Positions 32,340 through 41,739 of a DNA stretch of 64,000 nt are shown piece after piece. The stretch is from assembly GCA_036245525.1 (NCBI GenBank), contig BTPG01000003.1, forward strand, positions 207,771,539 through 207,835,538, given 5' to 3'. How positions within the stretch are numbered: position 1 is the first letter of the stretch; the number at the start of each line of letters is the position of its first letter. Both the position numbers and the translations under genes were made by a program. The notes beneath the pieces are model-generated. The model saw only the letters and a program-made list of their open reading frames with translations. It was not told where the DNA came from and ran no database searches. Origin of the DNA: Semisulcospira habei (taxonomy: Eukaryota > Mollusca > Gastropoda > Semisulcospiridae).

Positions 32340-33052
32340 CTCTAAGAGAGAACATACTAAAAGGGGGAAGAGGTTGCAAACTGGAAACGAACCGTTTTTC
32401 GACTGCGATGAAGCCTACCTGCGTGCGCAGTTCTGGTTCGCATGACCGGTCCAAGCAACCGGTCTGGTGCGAAAATAGCAACAATGGCGCTGCTGGTGCG
32501 TTTAACTTAGGTTTAGGGCGAGGTATACCAACTTGCTAAAGTTTGTGCTTCCTGTGACTTTTGAAAGAATGCATAATATGCAAATGTACGTTATAGTAAC
32601 AAAAAGGTTACAGACATTTCTCACACATACAAGTTCTGAGCACACAAAACCTCACAAATAGGTGACCATCGTTTTTTTTTTTGGTACTGAGTGAGTGCAT
32701 TTAAAATGAGTTACCTACCCAAAAGAACATTTTAGTGCGCATGCTTCTACTAAAGCTTATTTGCTGAGGAAGATATTCATGGTAATGAAATTTAAATGTT
32801 ATTTACCCCTTTGCACATCAAATTTCTTCTTATAAAACAAATCATATTCAACCCGTTTCAGTGCCAGATACCTTCCTTGAACGTGCTTTTAGCATGAACA
32901 GGGCACATCCCTGGGAGGGAAAAGGTTAATGTTCTCTCTGAACCACAAAAAGGCACTTTGCAGCATTAACCAACCAAACATTCTATGAATGATTTTCTCA
33001 CATGTTTGAGGAAATAAACAAAACAAAACACACATACATACACACACACATA
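32340..33052. other. No gene seen
   Basis: Mixed AT-rich sequence with short simple repeats towards the right end (CA/TA-rich at 33020-33050). I see no supported feature. Confidence 0.4.
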
Positions 33053-33073
33053 CTCTCTCTCTCTCTCTCTCTT
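33053..33073. repeat. (TC)n tract, upstream side of LINE-B
   Basis: About ten TC units immediately before the start of LINE-B. It matches the arrangement of LINE-A. Confidence 0.9.
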
Positions 33074-33279
33074 TAGAGTGCATCTGCAGGGGCCTGCGGG
33101 CACGTTTCAACAGCTGGCATGGCGACTTGGGGACAGTGACAATAGCACAGGCAAGATCTCTCTCACCACCTGGTCCTCGTCTGCCACGGCAACAGTGAAG
33201 TGTCAAGGCCAGGTGTGTGCTAATCTGTGTTTTGTTTGTGAGAGGCTCACACTGCTTGTGATGTTAGCCAGATGGCAAG

Positions 33280-36200
33280 ATGGGCCCAACCACACGGTCC
33301 AAACTAACATTTACGCAGGCAAGTGTGGAAGAGATTAGACGGACTCTGGACCCTATTCAGATCACGTATAACACTGAACATGGCAAACTACCAGTGTGGC
33401 GAAAGGTGTTACATCTTCGCTACATTGGCGAGTTCAAGCCCCAAGGTGTCACAACAACGTGGGAAGACTACGGGGAAAACCATACCGCCTTTGAACAACA
33501 AATTGATCTTGATGCATTCAGTCTGCCGAAAGACCTAGTGCACTCAACCATACGGATAAAGGACGGCAAGCGGCAACTACTTGTGATACATGCGTACTAC
33601 ACCACAGCCAGCTTTTTGGTTCAGGGCAGGTCCTGCCGCCAGTGGGTAGACAGGGAGTTTGCTGCGCTGAGAGAAATCGTCAACACCTTGACCGCTCAGT
33701 CTGGTCACAGTCAGCTGGCGCTACCGTCACCGCCCTCTTCAGTTGACACCAGCCTGTCAGTAACCGATACCCAGACCATCACCGTCATGGACGACACCGA
33801 GGGTGCTACCTATAGCGACAAAACCTCTATCACCAATATCGGCGGTACTGGCACCACCAGCGACAGCGACAACAATGCTAGTGCTGCCACTACCTCCGAC
33901 GTCGGCGGCACTGGCACCATCACCGACAGCGACAACAGAGCTAGTGCTGCCCCTACGTCAGACATCGGCGGCACTGGCACCACCAACACCAGCGACAACA
34001 AAGCTAGTGCTGTCCCTACGTCAAACGTCGGCGGCACTGGCACCATCAACACCAACGACAGCGCTAACAGAGCTAGTGCTGCCCCTACGTCAGACGTCGG
34101 CGGCACTGGCACCATCACCGACAGCGACAACATAGCTAGTGCTGCCCTTACGTCTGAGGTCGGCGGCATTGGCACTTTCACCATCACCGACAGCGACAAC
34201 AGAGCTAGTGCTGCCCTTACGTCTGACGTCGGCGGCACTGGCACCATCACCGACAGCGACAACAGAGCTAGTGCTGCCCCTACGTCTGACGTCGGCGGCA
34301 CTGGCACCGACAGCGACAACATAGCTAGTGCTGCCCTTACGTCTGAGGTCGGCGGCACTGGCACTTTCACCATCACCGACAGCGACAACAGAGCTAGTGC
34401 TGCCCTTACGTCTGACGTCGGCGGCACTGGCACCATCACCGACAGCGACAACAGAGCTAGTGCTGCCCCTACGTCAGACGTCGGCGGCACTGGCACCAAC
34501 AGCGACAGCGACAACAGAGCTAGTGCTGCCCCTACGTCTGACGTCGGCGGCACTGGCACCTTCAGCAACAACAGAGCTAGTGCTGCCCCTACCTCAGAAG
34601 TCGGCGGCACTGGCACTTTCACCGCCAACGACAGCGACAACAAAGCTAGTGCTGCCCCTACGTCTGACATCGGCGGCACTGGCACCATCCACACCAGCGA
34701 CAGCGACAACAGAGCTAGTGCTGCCCCTACGTCAGACGTCGGCGGCACTGGCACCACCAACACCAGCGACAGCGACAACAGAGCTAGTGCTGCCCTTACG
34801 TCAGACGTCGGCGGCACTGGCACCATCAACACCAGCGACAGCGACAACAGAGCTAGTGCTGCCCCTACGTCAGACGTCGGCGGCACTGGCACCATCAACG
34901 ACAGCGACAACAGAGCTTGTGCTGCCCCTATCTCAGTCGTCAGCGGCACTGGCACTGGCACCACCAACGACAGCGACAACAGAGCTAGTGCTGCCCCTAC
35001 GTCTGACGTCGGCGGCACTGGCACTGGCACTTTCACCACCAACGACAGCGACAACAGAGCTAGTGCTGCCCCTACGTCTGACGTCGGCGGCACTGGCACT
35101 ACCATCACAACCACCTACAACAACTGCAACAACAGTGCCTTCACCTCCGACAACGGCGGCACTGGAGCTACCACTATCTCCCCCATCGACCTCAAAGCTA
35201 GTGCTGCCCCTACCTCCGACGTCGGCGGCGCTGGCACCATAACCAACGACAGCATCGACAGCGATTGTGCTGCCATCACATCTGACGTCGGCGGCATTGG
35301 CACTCAGCCTCCTGCCCCTGCTGATGTCATGGTTATCGAGTCTGCGTGCCAGACGGTCTGCCCTGTTGTCCTCAACCCAGACCCCCTGGCCATGGAGCGC
35401 GTAATGGCAGAGATAGCTGCTCTCCGGTCAGCAGTTGGAGAGATCCGCCACGCCTACAATATTGAGGTGGATGCGCTGCAAACTGAAATTAGACACCTCC
35501 GACAACGAATCACCCAGCTGGAGGGGGAGAAGGAGGGATCGAGGACCGGCAAGAAAGGCAGCAAGAAAGGCATTTCTCCTCCCTCCAACACCGAGGCAAA
35601 GCAAGCCCCGGAAAAATCGCCTGCCACCTCCAAATCCCCTGCCACCACGACCACATCTGAACCCCCGCGTCCAGCTCACGACAACACTGCTATCCGGCAA
35701 ACGCCCGAGCACAAGGAGCCGGTACCAACACCCCGACCCTCTCCAGGCTCTGACAAACCCACCGACCGTACTGGGATTCCAGAGCTAAAGCCTGTCACCC
35801 AGACGCTGCTTTTAGGTGACTCTGTCCTACGCGGTCTGCACGGAAAGCTGATGTCCGTCACTGGCACGGACAAGGCACAGGTCGTGTCAGTGTCGGGCCT
35901 CGACAGAGCCGGCATTCTACAGCGCCTTCATGATGCCGAACCCACGAATACAGTCAGCACAATCGTCATACACGTTGGCATCAACGACTGTAAGCGTGGG
36001 TTCGTCATCGGCAAGAAGGGCTGGAAGGATGTGATTTCTGCTGCCAGACGAGTCTTCCCCAAGGCAGAAATCTCCATGTCTTCCATCCTGCCCACGAACA
36101 ACCAGCGTCAGCAGCCAGACCCATGTATCACTGACACCAACCTCTGCCTGAGGGAAATGTGCGCATCCCTCAAGGTCAAGTTTGTTGACAATGACTACGC

Positions 36201-36798
36201 CTTCTCTACAAGAACCGGCGAGGTAAAGAGCGGCTGGTTCAGAGACGCCATCCATCCCAACAAGCGGGGCACCAGTGCTCTCGCTGTCAACATCAAGCGT
36301 TCGTACTCTGGCCGCACCTCCAACAACGCAGGCCGGCCAGAACCAAATCACGAAAAGTCTCGCCACCATGAACAGCTACCTGGGCACGGTGACACACACG
36401 GCAAGTCTGGTGCCAAAGACAAAGAGCCTCAAAGAGACCGACGCTCTCAGCGCCCAGTCAGTTCCAGCCTTGCACCCCGATTCCGACAGGAGCATACTGT
36501 GGGAAAAGACTGCAGTCAAGCCGACTGCACGCCGCTAGTCACCCAACATAGCGGTGGATCAAAGGCCGGAACTGCTCCGGAACAGAAGTCACAGCGGCCA
36601 CCTTACGGTTACTCCACACCAACCATGGGCCCCCCCATCTTCGTAGCAGACGGCCGACCGGTGTACCCGTACTCTAATCCCTCCGTATTTCCATATCCCC
36701 CACTACCCCCGCCCCCAGGAGTGCCCCAGCTTAGTGAAAGTGACTGCGCGGCCTTGTTTTCTCTGCTGCAGAAATTTAGACCACGCGCCGGACATTAG
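33280..36798 (+). CDS. LINE-B ORF1: N-terminal domain, minisatellite linker, coiled coil, SGNH esterase (1172 aa)
   Basis: Begins at ATG 33280. Residues ~18-145 form a domain also present in LINE-A ORF1 (LPVWRKVLHLRYIG, then a DLVHSTIRI segment, then SCRQWVDREF). Residues ~185-680 are a Gly/Thr/Ser/Ala/Asp-rich tandem repeat. A coiled coil follows (~705-750), then a Lys/Pro-rich linker and the SGNH hydrolase domain: LLLGDSVLRG (catalytic Ser, ~845), a Gly-containing block II (VSVSGLDRAG), HVGINDC (block III Asn, ~898) and FRDAIHPNKRG (Asp/His of block V, ~989). The C-terminus is Pro/Tyr-rich with a final amphipathic helix. Esterase-type ORF1 proteins occur in CR1/L2-group LINEs and probably function in the RNP. 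Length far exceeds the usual 300-700 aa because of the repeat. Confidence 0.85.
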   Translation: MGPTTRSKLTFTQASVEEIRRTLDPIQITYNTEHGKLPVWRKVLHLRYIGEFKPQGVTTTWEDYGENHTAFEQQIDLDAFSLPKDLVHSTIRIKDGKRQLLVIHAYYTTASFLVQGRSCRQWVDREFAALREIVNTLTAQSGHSQLALPSPPSSVDTSLSVTDTQTITVMDDTEGATYSDKTSITNIGGTGTTSDSDNNASAATTSDVGGTGTITDSDNRASAAPTSDIGGTGTTNTSDNKASAVPTSNVGGTGTINTNDSANRASAAPTSDVGGTGTITDSDNIASAALTSEVGGIGTFTITDSDNRASAALTSDVGGTGTITDSDNRASAAPTSDVGGTGTDSDNIASAALTSEVGGTGTFTITDSDNRASAALTSDVGGTGTITDSDNRASAAPTSDVGGTGTNSDSDNRASAAPTSDVGGTGTFSNNRASAAPTSEVGGTGTFTANDSDNKASAAPTSDIGGTGTIHTSDSDNRASAAPTSDVGGTGTTNTSDSDNRASAALTSDVGGTGTINTSDSDNRASAAPTSDVGGTGTINDSDNRACAAPISVVSGTGTGTTNDSDNRASAAPTSDVGGTGTGTFTTNDSDNRASAAPTSDVGGTGTTITTTYNNCNNSAFTSDNGGTGATTISPIDLKASAAPTSDVGGAGTITNDSIDSDCAAITSDVGGIGTQPPAPADVMVIESACQTVCPVVLNPDPLAMERVMAEIAALRSAVGEIRHAYNIEVDALQTEIRHLRQRITQLEGEKEGSRTGKKGSKKGISPPSNTEAKQAPEKSPATSKSPATTTTSEPPRPAHDNTAIRQTPEHKEPVPTPRPSPGSDKPTDRTGIPELKPVTQTLLLGDSVLRGLHGKLMSVTGTDKAQVVSVSGLDRAGILQRLHDAEPTNTVSTIVIHVGINDCKRGFVIGKKGWKDVISAARRVFPKAEISMSSILPTNNQRQQPDPCITDTNLCLREMCASLKVKFVDNDYAFSTRTGEVKSGWFRDAIHPNKRGTSALAVNIKRSYSGRTSNNAGRPEPNHEKSRHHEQLPGHGDTHGKSGAKDKEPQRDRRSQRPVSSSLAPRFRQEHTVGKDCSQADCTPLVTQHSGGSKAGTAPEQKSQRPPYGYSTPTMGPPIFVADGRPVYPYSNPSVFPYPPLPPPPGVPQLSESDCAALFSLLQKFRPRAGH
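33838..35310 (+). repeat. Coding minisatellite in LINE-B ORF1 (~24 units of 45-72 bp)
   Basis: Units read approximately GCTAGTGCTGCCCCTACGTC, then GACGTCGGCGGCACTGGCAC, then a variable ACCATC/AACACC and GACAGCGACAACAGA segment. The variation in unit length is in multiples of three, so the frame is kept. The encoded repeat is a Thr-Ser-Asp-Val-Gly-Gly-Thr-Gly-Thr core plus Ser-Asp-Asn-Arg-Ala-Ser-Ala-Ala. Because the units contain few stop-like words, the antisense and another forward frame also stay open for hundreds of codons; those are shadows. Confidence 0.95.
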
Positions 36799-37450
36799 GA
36801 CACGAGTCTCTAGATTGACAGCTTGTGTTAGACAGTCATAGGACACACCCTTCTTATTTGACAGCGTGTATTTCAGACAGTTTTTGTTGTTTTTTAGTAG
36901 TTTTCTCGCAGCCTTGCCAAAGTTCTATTGTGCGTGTTTCGTGGATCTCTTTGTGACATTAATCCTCGAGTCGAGTTGAATTGAGCTTTTTATCTAGAAT
37001 TACATTTTCGACTTTAATGACTGCGGTTTTGTTCTGTCCGTAGTTAGCTGTGCTTGATTTTGAAGTCGCAGTGACTTTTTGTTGTTGTTGTTGTTGTTTT
37101 GCTTTAAATTATAGAAGTCCATTTTATTTTGATGTGCGATTATTACTATAATAGTAGTTAGGAACTGCAGCATCGGGCGAGCGTGCCTAGGCGCGCTTGG
37201 AAGTGTTTTTGTTTATTTTCTGATTCTTTATACATAGCTGTCGAACCTTTTATTTTGTATCTGACATTACCAAGCAATTCGAACTCGCAGCGGACTCTGA
37301 CCACGAGAGTCAAAAACATTTTAATTTTGCTTTATTGTTGTTGCTGTTGTTTTTCCTACGTTTTCTTGTCGCTTTCTTATTCATTATACATTGACATTAT
37401 TTTTTATTATTTTTTTGCAATATTATTGCTACGTTTGTTCTGTTACCAAC
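36799..37450 (+). other. Inter-ORF spacer of LINE-B
   Basis: T-rich, with GTT repeats near 37080-37098 and no stem-loop array. No convincing gene; the 93-aa frame at 37183-37464 is Leu/Tyr/Cys-rich by composition only. Confidence 0.6.
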
Positions 37451-40291
37451 ATGCCAAAATATAGTGTAAAAACTGCCCCACAACGACCTGATGAGTTGAG
37501 AATTGGTCACCTCAACATTTACCATTTAGTTAATAAGGTGCCAGATTTGTCTGTGTTCTTAAACACGCCAACACATTTTCATGTTTTTGGTGTATCCGAG
37601 TCGAGGCTCAAAAGCACTGTCAGGGATAACTCCATCTCAGTTCCAAACTTCTCAGTACTCCGCAGAGATGCCTCAAGTCCCCAGCACACTGGACTAGCAG
37701 TATATATACATGATTCGATAATTAGTAACGTTAAACGACGACAGGACTTAGAGTCAGCCGAAGTTGAAAGTTTATGGGTCGAGGTGAAAACATCTAAATC
37801 CCCCACAGTCCTGGTTGGCTTTATCTATAGAAATCCAGCAGCCAACTGGGACTGGTATGATGACTTCGTGGAAATGATGGATAAAGTTAATCAAAGTAAA
37901 GATAACATTGTTCTTCTGGGCGACTTTAACATTGACCTACTTAAGCCCAAAGGGCACCATGCTGCATGGGCATCAACAACAGCCTTATTCGGTTTAAAAC
38001 AATTAGTTAAAAACCCCACTAGAACCACATCTACATCCTCAACCTTAATTGATCACATTTACGTGACAAATGACGATACAATATCAAATGTGCAGGTTCC
38101 CTCCTTAGCTGTTAGCGATCATAACCCAGTATGTTGTAACGTCTCCATGAAACTAGACAAGCAAAAAACTAAAAGACATAAAACTATAAAATATCGCTCC
38201 TTTAAACACTTTAATAAAGACGAATTTCTGTGGGACCTGCACAATGCTTCGTTTACTGAGGTTTATGATCACCAATCTCCTGACAGTGCCTTGTCGTGCT
38301 GGATGGATCTGTTTCTCAGTGTACTCAATAAACATGCGCCAATACGTGAAAAACGAGTTAAACATTCCACCATACCACCGTGGTTAACAGCGGATATCAA
38401 GCAGGCCATGTCATTTAGAGACAAACTGAAAAAAGAGCAAAAGTACGAAGAATACAAAACACAACGCAATCGTGTCAAATATTTAGTTAGAGCGTCTAAG
38501 AAGTCTTTTTTCCAACAAATGATTCGAGACAAAAAGGACACGGCATCTGTTTGGAAAGCTCTGAACGTCATAACAAAGGGTAAATCAGCACCCGAAATCC
38601 CATCTCATATGTCAGCTGATATATTAAATAACCATTTCTTAACGACAGCCGAAATATTGGCATTGTCAGCTGCAAATAACAGTAAACCGTATGAAGTGCC
38701 GAGTTCTCTCAGAGAACACTTTAAAAAAACAACTATATCAAATACTTTCACCATCCCTGATATTACAGTTGCGGAAGTCGGCAGATATATTTCTAGCATG
38801 CCCAACAAAAAGTCTGCTGGCATTGATGGTATTGATAATGAAACCCTAAAAATCTCATTACCGTATACAGTAGAATCACTAACATATATTTTCAACCTCT
38901 GCATAAAGCAAAGTACATTTCCAACCATTCTTAAAGAAGCAAAGGTAATCCCAATCCCTAAATCAAAAGATCTTGAAGATATTAATAACTATCGTCCAAT
39001 CTCCCTTCTGTCAGCTTTGTCAAAACCCCTTGAAAAGCACATTCAAAAACATCTCCTTGATTTTCTGGAAAAAGGTAAATTACTTAATATTCACCAGTCT
39101 GGTTTTAGACCGAAACATTCTTGTCAGTCAGCACTGACACATATTGTAGACAGCTGGCTGGAATCAATCAACAAAAGCCTGATGTCAGGAGCAGTTTTCT
39201 TAGACCTTAAAAAGGCGTTTGACCTTGTGGACCATGACATTCTCCTAAATAAGCTAACAGTTTATCACTTGGACGCAACCGCTATAGAATTCTTCCGATC
39301 ATATCTCGAAGACAGAAAACAAATGGTGTACGCCCATGGAAGATACTCTAAGCAAGGAAATGTAAAATACGGCGTCCCCCAGGGATCTATTTTGGGCCCT
39401 CTTCTATTCATACTATTTATTAATGATCTACCGTTGCATATCACTAATTCTGACGTTAATTGTAATCTATTTGCTGACGATACGAGTCTTCATGTTTCTG
39501 GCCAAAAAACGACGGACATTAGCCATAGTTTACAATGCAGTCTCAATGAGGTATCTGACTGGTGTAGACAGAACCATATGGTTCTTCACCCAGCAAAAAC
39601 AAAGAGTATCTTAATCGCCACGCGGCAAAAACATCAACGCCGACTACAGCCATTACAATTACAATTAAACGCTGAACCTGTTGAACAAGTCACTGAGCGT
39701 AAATTCTTAGGAATACATGTTGATGATCAACTGTGCTGGGAGACCCATATAAATGCTGTTTGTAAGACCATTGCTAAAAACACTTTCTTATTGTCCCAGC
39801 TTAGACATGTAACGGATACAAATACCCGTAAATTGTTTTTTCATGCTCATATAAAGTCCCATGTTGATTATGTCTCCACAGTGTGGGACGGCTGCAGTGA
39901 TGTCCACATGAAGAGATTAAACTCCATATACAAAAGAGCTGTAAAAATGATAGATAGACGCCCCATCCCTACCACAGACAAATTTAGATATTTAAAGATT
40001 CTCGGTCTACGTCAGCAACTTACATTAAACAAATGCGTCTATATGCATAAGATACTGAATAATATGACACCCCAGTATCTAACCACTAAATTTATATCTC
40101 ACCAAGAACGTGAACGGACCTCAAGAAACAATACCTTACCCCTACCACTGCCAAGAATTGACCTTTTTAAAACTAGTATGTCATTCTCTGGTCCGTTTGC
40201 TTGGAATTCCATCCCTGCACATTTGAAAACTATTACCTCAACAGGAAGTTTTAAAACAAAACTTTTTGATTACCTGATGAGTCAGACTTAG
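37451..40291 (+). CDS. LINE-B ORF2: APE endonuclease and reverse transcriptase (946 aa), intact
   Basis: Start chosen at ATG 37451, just before the endonuclease; the open frame extends 20 codons further up into T-rich spacer. Endonuclease motifs: RIGHLNIYHL, VSESRL, GFIYRNP, LLGDFNIDL and a SDHNPV end (~225). RT motifs: VIPIPKSKDLEDINNYRPIS, SGFRPKHSC, FLDLKKAFDLVDH (palm A), VPQGSILGPLLFILFINDLP and LFADDTSLH (palm C). The C-terminal region includes SHVDYVSTVWDGCSD and a tail after PFAWNSIP. No RNase H or zinc finger is seen. It nicks target DNA and copies the element RNA by target-primed reverse transcription. All key residues are present. Confidence 0.95.
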   Translation: MPKYSVKTAPQRPDELRIGHLNIYHLVNKVPDLSVFLNTPTHFHVFGVSESRLKSTVRDNSISVPNFSVLRRDASSPQHTGLAVYIHDSIISNVKRRQDLESAEVESLWVEVKTSKSPTVLVGFIYRNPAANWDWYDDFVEMMDKVNQSKDNIVLLGDFNIDLLKPKGHHAAWASTTALFGLKQLVKNPTRTTSTSSTLIDHIYVTNDDTISNVQVPSLAVSDHNPVCCNVSMKLDKQKTKRHKTIKYRSFKHFNKDEFLWDLHNASFTEVYDHQSPDSALSCWMDLFLSVLNKHAPIREKRVKHSTIPPWLTADIKQAMSFRDKLKKEQKYEEYKTQRNRVKYLVRASKKSFFQQMIRDKKDTASVWKALNVITKGKSAPEIPSHMSADILNNHFLTTAEILALSAANNSKPYEVPSSLREHFKKTTISNTFTIPDITVAEVGRYISSMPNKKSAGIDGIDNETLKISLPYTVESLTYIFNLCIKQSTFPTILKEAKVIPIPKSKDLEDINNYRPISLLSALSKPLEKHIQKHLLDFLEKGKLLNIHQSGFRPKHSCQSALTHIVDSWLESINKSLMSGAVFLDLKKAFDLVDHDILLNKLTVYHLDATAIEFFRSYLEDRKQMVYAHGRYSKQGNVKYGVPQGSILGPLLFILFINDLPLHITNSDVNCNLFADDTSLHVSGQKTTDISHSLQCSLNEVSDWCRQNHMVLHPAKTKSILIATRQKHQRRLQPLQLQLNAEPVEQVTERKFLGIHVDDQLCWETHINAVCKTIAKNTFLLSQLRHVTDTNTRKLFFHAHIKSHVDYVSTVWDGCSDVHMKRLNSIYKRAVKMIDRRPIPTTDKFRYLKILGLRQQLTLNKCVYMHKILNNMTPQYLTTKFISHQERERTSRNNTLPLPLPRIDLFKTSMSFSGPFAWNSIPAHLKTITSTGSFKTKLFDYLMSQT

Positions 40292-40641
40292 TACGTTTCT
40301 CAGGTACTGTAATATTTCCTGTACCTCACGTATTTCATACAGATGGTTTTTATACTGATGTGTGTGCGCGTGTGTGTGTGTGCTCGTGTTTGTTTGTGCG
40401 TGTGGATGTATGTGTGAGCGGCGCGCGTGCGTGCGTCTGTGCATGTGTGTGTGATGAGTATTATTATGTTTTCTGTATAAAATGATGCTATTGGGTTTTG
40501 TATGTACATATATATTTTATAGTTTCCCTTCTTTTTTATCCTGTAGATGTTAGCAACGGCAAGTTTGTAAAATGACGATTTGTTTTCTGTCAAAACTTTT
40601 TACCGTTGAAAAATAAAGTTTCATCATCAAGTTTCATCATC

Positions 40642-40642
<1 letters not shown>

Positions 40643-40685
<43 letters not shown>

Positions 40686-40708
40686 AGCACACACACACAT
40701 ACACACAA
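40643..40708. repeat. (TC)n then (CA)n at the 3' end of LINE-B
   Basis: About ten TC units directly follow the element 3' end, continuing into CA-rich DNA. This is the downstream half of the presumed target microsatellite. Confidence 0.9.
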
Positions 40709-40739
40709 ACAGACACACACTGAAAAGGCAATGCCATTA

Positions 40740-41158
40740 TGGCTCACGTGAACGACCGATATACATATGTGTGACCTTTGTGACAATAAGTAAAGGGCTG
40801 GCTTGTGCACCAGCAAAATCCATGTTTTCTCAAAATGAAAGTATTTTTCATGCATCTGCCCCCCCCCCTCCCCCCACACACACACCCCTTTGACCTCTGC
40901 AATGAGTCGACTAAATTATTATGCACTGGAAGGTCTTATTATCAGCTACCTTTGTGCCAAATTGGATTGAAAAATTTGCGAAAATGTTAATAAAACCTAC
41001 AATTTTATCAAAAGCTGGTATTTTACACACATTTGCCAGCTTGTGACTTTTGACCTTTCCGAAGGTAAACCAAATTAGTATGCATATATAGGTCTTCCCA
41101 TCAGGTATCCCTGTACCAAATTTGGGTTTGAAGTTATGACGGACGACCACGTGAGCCA
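40740..41158. mobile_element. MITE-like repeat, copy 1 (ends TGGCTCACGTG / CACGTGAGCCA)
   Basis: Perfect 11-bp inverted ends bound a ~420-bp AT-rich segment containing GTGACCTTTGTGACAATAAG and repeated TTTGACCTTT..CAAATTAGTATGCAT words. A longer relative lies at 44508-45321. No coding capacity. Confidence 0.7.
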
Positions 41159-41284
41159 AAAAGGACGAACATTAGGTCAAAGTTTTAGATACCCAAAATG
41201 ATCAAGGTGTACATCAGATAAAAACAATCTATTCACACTGAAACCAACCCAATAATAACACTCTTGTAATAAATTATTTGTTGA

Positions 41285-41690
41285 AAATTGTTTTATTATC
41301 TTATTATTGCCTTTCGTCCCGAATCACTGGAGTTGCAAAGGTAAGTTTATACAGTATATCATGCCCATTTCATTTACAAGCACGCCCATGTGTACGTATT
41401 TAGCACAATCTTTAACTTAGATGCTACCTGCTACGGTCGTCTGCTTCTATTATCATATTGTTTCGTTACAGATAATAGAACCCCACGATTTTAACAAAAG
41501 CTTTCTTCTTCAATGAAAGGAATAACACCATTAAAAGGCTAATCTGTTATGCGATTTTGTTCCCTTTTCTGACATGTGTGATAAAGGTAAATTTATACAG
41601 TATATCATGCCCATTTCATTTACGATCCAAAAGTAACTTCACGGAGAACACCTGCACTGCGTGTGATGCGTAAGAAAACGAAAATGCCGC
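41285..41690. repeat. Left arm of a ~400-bp inverted repeat pair
   Basis: It matches the reverse complement of 49569-49973 from AAATTGTTT through GAAAATGCCGC with scattered substitutions and indels. Shared words include CTGGAGTTGCAAAG, TTTATACAGTATATCATG, CACAATCTTTAACTT, CTTTCTTCTT, AACTTCACGGAGAACACC. This arm has an internal ~44-bp duplication (41336-41380 and 41584-41626). It is either the end of a large transposon or one of two copies of a dispersed repeat. Confidence 0.8.
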
Positions 41691-41739
41691 GAGTGTGTTC
41701 TTTTGGAAAATCTCAATTCATTTATTTTGTAACTTTTTC

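Larger units (their letters stand above)
33074..40642 (+). mobile_element. LINE-B: full-length CR1-group LINE with two intact ORFs
   Basis: A ~200-bp 5' region, ORF1 (33280-36798), a ~650-bp T-rich spacer, ORF2 (37451-40291), a ~350-bp 3' region and the ending AATAAAGTTTCATCATCAAG, with GTTTCATCATCATC repeated just before (TC)n. Both ORFs are open with all catalytic motifs, so this copy is recent and possibly still active. It is flanked by (TC)n on both sides. Confidence 0.9.

Noticed and set aside
32021..32539. 172-aa plus-strand frame
   Set aside because: It crosses a C-rich tract and the MITE-like inverted repeat and shows no domain or coding pattern.
33810..35114. 434-aa minus-strand frame and long alternative plus-strand frames over the ORF1 repeat
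   Set aside because: They arise because the 45-72 bp coding minisatellite has no stops in several frames. The plus-strand ORF1 has the known domains; the others are low-complexity mirrors.
37391..37450. Upstream start of LINE-B ORF2 at 37391
   Set aside because: The added 20 residues are translated from T-rich spacer. LINE-A has the corresponding start at 25572 next to the endonuclease domain.
41581..41629. Separate transposon end
   Set aside because: It is an internal 44-bp duplication of the left inverted-repeat arm, not a new boundary.
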